Below, piece by piece: positions 58,875-64,000 of a stretch of DNA of 64,000 bases (position 1 is its first letter; each line of letters opens with the position of its first letter). Source of the DNA: an uncultured Paracoccaceae bacterium (GTDB lineage: Bacteria; Pseudomonadota; Alphaproteobacteria; Rhodobacterales; Rhodobacteraceae). Under the pieces are notes generated by a model, which did not search any database, had not been told where the DNA came from, and was given only the letters and a program-made list of their open reading frames with translations. The stretch is taken from NCBI GenBank assembly GCA_947487205.1, contig CANKVU010000015.1, forward strand, positions 1 through 64,000, in the 5' to 3' direction. A program made the translations under genes and the position numbers.

Positions 58875-60053
58875 TCACGGCATTGCGGCTTTGGACGGCC
58901 CTTCTGCCACTGCGAGCATGCGCTCCTGCAAGATCTCGGCCCAGGTCGTCCAGTTCAGCCGGGTCTCGAAGTCGTCGCGGGCGGCGTGGCGCATCCGGTC
59001 GAGCCGGACGGGATCCGACAGGAGGGCGCCGATTGCCTCGGCATAGGCCGCGCCGGAGGCGCCGGGGGGCAGGGTGAAGCCGGTTTCGCCCTCCCGGATC
59101 ACTTCCGGCACGCCGCCCGTCGCGGTTCCGAACGAGACCGTCCCGAACGCGGCGGCCTCGCAGAAGACGACGCCGTAGCATTCGGCCTGCGTGGGCAGCA
59201 CCAGAAGGTCGGAGCGGGCGAAGATCTCTCGGAAACGGGCCCGTTCGTCGGGCTTCTTCTTGTCGAGGAACGGAATGACCGTGGTGGCGCGCCGCAAGGT
59301 CTCCGACGGGGTCCATTCCGCCGGCGGGGTGCAGCCCAGGATCGTCAACTCGATGTCCACGCCGGCCGCGATCAGGCGCTCGGCGGCGTCGAGCACGATG
59401 TCGCCGCCCTTGCGCTTCCACTGGACGCCGCAGAACAGGAGCCGGAACGGCCCTTCCGCCCGCGGGCCCAGTATCTCCGTGCGGGGTGGCGGATCGTCCA
59501 TGTTGGCCCCGAAGGGCTGGACGAAGACGCGGTCGGGATCGATGCCGTAATCGTCGATTGCCGATCTCGCCGCCCATTCGGTGGGAAAGGTCAGCAGATC
59601 CGCGCGCCGCATCGCGGCCCCTTCGGAGGCGATGGCCCGTTCCCGGGCCACCTTCGACGGCGTTCCGAACCAGTCGTAATAGTCGAGCATCAGCCGCACG
59701 GTTGCATCGGAGCAATAGACCACCGGGATCCCGGTGGGCGGCAGGTCGGCGATGAGGGTCGAGCCCACCGGGGCAAAGAGCACGTCGACGGATTTCGACC
59801 GGACGAGATCCAGAACCTTGCGGCCCTTCCGCCGGGTCATCGTCCGGGCCCGGTTCAGCATCGGATCCTGCCCGCTCAGCCGACGCAGGACCTTGTCCAC
59901 GCGCCGCAGCATGATCGTCTCGCGCTCGCAGACCGGGCCGAGCATTTCCAGCGACGTGCCCGTTCGCTCGACAGCCCGCACCATGTGCAGGATCGTCCCC
60001 GACCAGGCCTCCTTGCGGCGGATGTCGATCTCGGTGATCAGGCCAATCTTCAT
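58875..60053 (-). CDS. glycosyltransferase family 4
   Basis: 'FRLLFCGVQWKRKGGDIVLDAAERLIA', 'DLLVLPTQAECYGVVFCEAAAFGTVSFGTATGGVPEVI'. Confidence 0.9.
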   Translation of the reverse strand: MKIGLITEIDIRRKEAWSGTILHMVRAVERTGTSLEMLGPVCERETIMLRRVDKVLRRLSGQDPMLNRARTMTRRKGRKVLDLVRSKSVDVLFAPVGSTLIADLPPTGIPVVYCSDATVRLMLDYYDWFGTPSKVARERAIASEGAAMRRADLLTFPTEWAARSAIDDYGIDPDRVFVQPFGANMDDPPPRTEILGPRAEGPFRLLFCGVQWKRKGGDIVLDAAERLIAAGVDIELTILGCTPPAEWTPSETLRRATTVIPFLDKKKPDERARFREIFARSDLLVLPTQAECYGVVFCEAAAFGTVSFGTATGGVPEVIREGETGFTLPPGASGAAYAEAIGALLSDPVRLDRMRHAARDDFETRLNWTTWAEILQERMLAVAEGPSKAAMP

Positions 60054-60237
60054 GGAGGAGGTCGCGCCATTCGAAGGAAACATCGTGTCTGCGCGCCTTG
60101 GATGCGCGGCGGCGGTCGTGATCGTCGGCACCTCTTAAGACCACTCCCTACCGGGTCACAAGCCGCTCGCGCCTCTGCAGCGGTGGATGGCGCAATCTGC
60201 GATGTCGCCCCGGGCGGGATGGACCTATAGGAGGGGC

Positions 60238-61089
60238 ATGTCTGCCTCTCGCATCGCCATCATCATCCCCCATTACGACGACCACGACCGGCTTGGGCGC
60301 TGCCTTGCGGCATTGGCTCCGCAGATCGGCGCCGGGGACGAGGTCGTCGTGGTCGACAATGCCTCCCCGCGCCGTCCGCACGTCCCCGAGGGGGTCCGCC
60401 TCGTGGTCGAAGCCGAGAAGGGCGCGGCCGTGGCGCGGAACCGCGGAGTGGCCGAAACCGTGGCCCCGGTGCTTCTGTTCCTCGACTGCGATTGCGTGCC
60501 CGCGCGCGACTGGCTTGCCACGGCCCGCGGCCTGGCGGAGCGGGCCGACCTGATCGGCGGGACCGTGACCGTCTTCGACGAATCCCCGCCGCCCCGGAGC
60601 GGCGCGGAGGCCTTCGAGACGGTCTTCGCCTTCGACAACCGCGGCTACGTGGAGCGCAAGGGGTTCTCGGTGACCGCGAACCTGCTGACCCATCGCAAGG
60701 TGCTCGACACGATCGGCGGCTTTCGCCCCGGATTGTCCGAAGATCTGGAATGGTGCCGGCGCGCCACGGCGGCCGGGTACCGGCTGGTGCACGAGGAAGC
60801 GATTCGGGTCGCCCACCCCACGCGGCGGGACTGGCCGGCGCTGGAGAAGAAATGGCGCCGTCTCACCGAGGAAACCTGGGGGCTCGGACGGCAGGACGCG
60901 CGGGGCAGGGCGCTCTGGGCCGCCCGGGCCCTGGCGATGCCGCTCTCGATCCCGGCCCATGCTCCGCGCCTCCTGCGCCATCCCGACCTTGCCCCGCGGG
61001 AGAAGGCCCGGGCGCTTTCTACCCTGGCGCGGCTCCGCCTCAGGCGCGCGGGGTGGATGCTGGCTCAGGCGGCCGGACGGGGGATCTGA
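60238..61089 (+). CDS. glycosyltransferase family 2
   Basis: 'IAIIIPHYDDHDRLGRCLAALAPQIGAGDEVVVVDNASP...FLDCDCVPARDWL'. Confidence 0.88.
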   Translation: MSASRIAIIIPHYDDHDRLGRCLAALAPQIGAGDEVVVVDNASPRRPHVPEGVRLVVEAEKGAAVARNRGVAETVAPVLLFLDCDCVPARDWLATARGLAERADLIGGTVTVFDESPPPRSGAEAFETVFAFDNRGYVERKGFSVTANLLTHRKVLDTIGGFRPGLSEDLEWCRRATAAGYRLVHEEAIRVAHPTRRDWPALEKKWRRLTEETWGLGRQDARGRALWAARALAMPLSIPAHAPRLLRHPDLAPREKARALSTLARLRLRRAGWMLAQAAGRGI

Positions 61090-61096
61090 GCGGGGC

Positions 61097-61636
61097 TCAC
61101 TCGCGCATCTTCAGGACCCGGGCGGGCACCCCGGCGGCGATGGCGCCCGCCGGCACGTCCCGGGTCACCACCGATCCCGCCCCGATCACGCAGCCATCCC
61201 CCAGGGTGACACCGGCGGTGATCACCGATTTCGTGCCGACCCAGCAATCGGAGCCGATGACGATATCGGCCTCGGTCATTGGCTGATCGGTGACGGGAAT
61301 GCCTGCCTTCAGCCCGTAATCGGCGGCGGTGAGGAAACAATCCGGACCGAAAGTGGTGCGGGCCCCGATCACGATCCGGCCGCTGGTCCGGCCCGCCCAG
61401 AGGGTACAGCGCGCGCCCAGCTGGACCTGGTCCCCGATCACGATCCGCTCGCCCTGGGCAAAGGAGGTGTTGGGCGCCAGGCGCACGTCGCGCCCGAGCG
61501 ACAATTTCCGCCGCTCGGCGACATGGGTGTAGCCGTAATAGTGCAGCAGCCGGAACGGATGCAGGAGAAGGGCCGGATCGAGAAAGGACCGCATCAGCCG
61601 GGCCGCGCGGTCGATGGGGCGTCTCTGTCGGGGCAT
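61097..61636 (-). CDS. hexapeptide-repeat acetyltransferase (WcaF/maltose O-acetyltransferase-like)
   Basis: 'IVIGSDCWVGTKSVITAGVTLGDGCVIGAGSVVTRDVPAGAIAAGVPARVLK'. Confidence 0.87.
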   Translation of the reverse strand: MPRQRRPIDRAARLMRSFLDPALLLHPFRLLHYYGYTHVAERRKLSLGRDVRLAPNTSFAQGERIVIGDQVQLGARCTLWAGRTSGRIVIGARTTFGPDCFLTAADYGLKAGIPVTDQPMTEADIVIGSDCWVGTKSVITAGVTLGDGCVIGAGSVVTRDVPAGAIAAGVPARVLKMRE

Positions 61637-61721
61637 GGTCGATCCGGCTTTCTGGGCGCGCAGGCGGCGGGTCCGGCAGTGGCCGCGCCCGCGCAGGAAG
61701 CGGGCCGGCGGCCGCGGCCGA

Positions 61722-62537
61722 TCAGTAGTATTCGCCGGGGTTCTCGCCGCTCATGTAACGGCACTTGTTGAGGATCACGCCGAGCACGTCGGTATGCGCC
61801 GCGATCTCCCGTTCGCAGCGGTCCACTTCCTTGATCGAGGTGGTCTCCGCGCCCGCCACGAGAAGGGCGCAATCCACGTGACCGAGGAAAGCCAGCGTGT
61901 CGTCGTTCACCAGCAGGGGGGGGGTGTCGAATATGATGAAGGTGGGATCGAACCGCGCGTCCAGATCGGCCAGGAATTGCCCGATCGAGGCGCTCTGGAG
62001 CAGATCGGAGGGGTTCTGGGCCGGCGTCTGGCTGGTGGCGAAGATCAGGTTGTTGCCCACGCGGACCGCGTTGTCCTTCATCTCCCCGTGGCCGCTCATC
62101 AGGTCGGCCACGGAATGACGGACATTGAGCCCCAGGGTCTGGGCCAGCGCCGGGCGGCGCATGTCCATCTCGACCACGATCGCCGAGGTTTCGGGCTGCC
62201 GCGCGAGGCTCAGGGCGAGGTTGGCCGCGATCATGCTCTTGCCGCAGCCGGGCGTGGGGGATGTGATCGCCAGCCGTTTCCAGCTCTTGGGCCGCATCTG
62301 CTGCACCGTGCGCGTCCGCAGGATGTCGAAGGCGGTCGCCTCGGCGCCCCCGCCGAGCGCGACGATCCGGTTCTCCTTGAGAAGGCGGCGGTCGAGCTCG
62401 ACGGCGGGAATGGCGGCCCAGGCCTCGTCCCGGGGGGGGGCGGCCTCCGCGGGCGGGCGCCGGCCCGGGTCGGACCTTTTCGGCTCGCTTTCGCGGCTTT
62501 CACGGGCTTTCGCGATGGCGGATTGGATACGTTCCAT
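61722..62537 (-). CDS. bacterial tyrosine kinase-like ATPase (CpsD/ExoP C-terminal type)
   Basis: Walker A 'ITSPTPGCGKSMIAANLALSLA', Walker A' 'VVEMDMRRP', 'IIFDTPPLL'; C-terminus GENPGEYY. Confidence 0.85.
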   Translation of the reverse strand: MERIQSAIAKARESRESEPKRSDPGRRPPAEAAPPRDEAWAAIPAVELDRRLLKENRIVALGGGAEATAFDILRTRTVQQMRPKSWKRLAITSPTPGCGKSMIAANLALSLARQPETSAIVVEMDMRRPALAQTLGLNVRHSVADLMSGHGEMKDNAVRVGNNLIFATSQTPAQNPSDLLQSASIGQFLADLDARFDPTFIIFDTPPLLVNDDTLAFLGHVDCALLVAGAETTSIKEVDRCEREIAAHTDVLGVILNKCRYMSGENPGEYY

Positions 62538-62550
62538 GTCGCTTTCCTGT

Positions 62551-64000
62551 TCAGGCCACGGCGCCGGGGCCGGCCACGTCGCGTGCCGCGATGCTGAGCC
62601 GCGACATCAGGTCGTCGAAGAGCGGCACGAGCGGCGTGACCTGGGTGTCGATCAGCCAGAGCCCCGCCGGAACGGCCACGCAGATGGCGATCACGGTGCC
62701 GAGGATGATCGACCGGCGGCGGCGGATCTCGGCCGCGGTCCGCAGGTAGGGGATCGTGGCGAAGGGCGCGATGCCGAGCTTGTTGGTGATCTCCACCGGC
62801 CGGCGGATGGCGTTGTTGAGAAGCTCGAGAAGCAGGACGAGGGCCAGCCCGCCGGCGAAGCCCCCGCCGATGCCCGCCAGCGCGATGATGGGACGGTCGG
62901 GGCTGTCGGGCTCGCTGGGCGTGGAGGCCTGTTCGACCACGCTGATGCGCTGCCCCTTGGACATCGATTCGATCACGTCGCCGGTCTCGGCACGGGCCCG
63001 GGCGGCGACGGCGCGGTTATACTGCTCCTGGGTGTTCTGGTAGTCGCGCTCGAGCGTGGCCAGGGTGCTGGCATTGCCGGGCGTGGCCTCGATCGTCTCC
63101 TCGAGCGCGGCCATCCTCTCCGAGAGGACGTCCTTCTGGTCGGCGATGTAGTCGAGTTGGCCCTCGATGTCGGATAGCTGGATCTCCGCCGCCGAGGGGG
63201 CTTGGCCGCCCTCGGTCTCGACCCCGGCTGCCGTGGCTTGCTGTTCGGTGACGATCTCCTCGAGCGCCGCGATGCGGCGCTTCATCACCGTCATCTTGGG
63301 ATTGTCCTCGGAGAGGACGGCGATGGAATTGGCGTAGCGGTTCTTGAGGTCGCGCAATTGCTGCGCCTCTTCCGTGCCGGCATCCGCGGGCTGATCCACG
63401 GCGGCTCCGGATTCGATCAGCTGTTGCAGGCGATCGCGGCGGTCGCGCAGCGTCGCCTCCTCGCGCTGCAGCTGGCTCAGCCGTTCCTGAAGGTCGCCCT
63501 GCTGGGAGCGCCGGAATTCGAGGGAATCGGGCAGGGCATTCAGGTTGCCCGCGCGGAAGTCGAGGATCCGCTGGCTCATGGTGCTGAGCTCCCGGTCGAG
63601 CCGGCTCACCTCGTCGGTGAAGAAGTCGAGGGTCTGCCCCGCCGTCGTGCGGCGCATCTCCACGTTCTGCTGCAGGATCAGCGTGACGAGCGCGTTCGTC
63701 ACGTCGGCCGCCATGGGTCCGGTCGGGGCGCTGAATCCTACTGTAATCACAATTGCCAGATCGGGCGAGCGTGGGCCGCCACTACCGCCCGTGGTCTGGA
63801 TGGAGGTGCGGCGGCGCATGTCCTCCACCTTCTCGTCGGCCGGCATCGGCGGCTCGCCGGCATAGACTTCCTGCTCGTTGGCGATTTCCAGAAGCACGCT
63901 GCGGCTCAGGAGGCGTTGGCGGATGATGGAGATCTGCTCGATCGCGCCGGTCCGCACGGTCGAGGAGGCCAGATCCTCGGGGATCTGCTCGGATTCGACG
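62551..64000 (-). CDS. Wzz/GumC-type polysaccharide co-polymerase (5' end outside the window)
   Basis: Coiled-coil ORF with C-terminal 'RPVEITNKLGIAPFATIPYL' and TM helix; frame remains open to base 64000 (VESEQIPEDLASSTVRTGAIEQI). Confidence 0.85.
   Translation of the reverse strand, partial: VESEQIPEDLASSTVRTGAIEQISIIRQRLLSRSVLLEIANEQEVYAGEPPMPADEKVEDMRRRTSIQTTGGSGGPRSPDLAIVITVGFSAPTGPMAADVTNALVTLILQQNVEMRRTTAGQTLDFFTDEVSRLDRELSTMSQRILDFRAGNLNALPDSLEFRRSQQGDLQERLSQLQREEATLRDRRDRLQQLIESGAAVDQPADAGTEEAQQLRDLKNRYANSIAVLSEDNPKMTVMKRRIAALEEIVTEQQATAAGVETEGGQAPSAAEIQLSDIEGQLDYIADQKDVLSERMAALEETIEATPGNASTLATLERDYQNTQEQYNRAVAARARAETGDVIESMSKGQRISVVEQASTPSEPDSPDRPIIALAGIGGGFAGGLALVLLLELLNNAIRRPVEITNKLGIAPFATIPYLRTAAEIRRRRSIILGTVIAICVAVPAGLWLIDTQVTPLVPLFDDLMSRLSIAARDVAGPGAVA

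Overview
High-GC window, most likely from an alphaproteobacterial (Rhodobacteraceae-like) extrachromosomal replicon. It carries: (i) a first glycan locus at ~0.4-19.6 kb with many glycosyltransferases, two sulfotransferases, a SAM methyltransferase, a UGM/amine-oxidase-like flavoprotein, a soluble beta-propeller-like protein and a PglK-like ABC flippase; (ii) divergent fdhD and FdhF/YdeP-type molybdo-oxidoreductase genes; (iii) a TPP riboswitch followed by a thiDOSGEFY-tenA-thiZX operon with no thiC in the window; (iv) a dTDP-L-rhamnose operon (rmlC-rmlB-acyltransferase-rmlD-rmlA) with an AT-richer acyltransferase inside it; (v) a large Cadherin-like/beta-helix/LamG-like surface protein; (vi) a replication/partition module (parB, parA, iteron origin, RepA of the RPA family) with ParB-site-like palindromes; and (vii) a Wzx/Wzy-type exopolysaccharide locus at ~44.8-64 kb with two paralogous beta-helix proteins, VanZ-like protein, pyruvyl transferase plus F420-hydrogenase-beta-like protein, glycosyltransferases, hexapeptide acetyltransferases, a BY-kinase and a Wzz-type protein cut off by the window end. 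Rhamnose genes next to a RepA-type replicon resemble the 'biofilm plasmids' described in roseobacters. The most interesting leads are the three identical GTTTCGCGCGCGAAAC palindromes (one inside rmlD), the 22-bp-spaced iterons, the G9/C9 tracts (one right after a start codon), the paired beta-helix proteins and the acyltransferase embedded in the rml operon. Family calls come from reading translated motifs; no database search was run.
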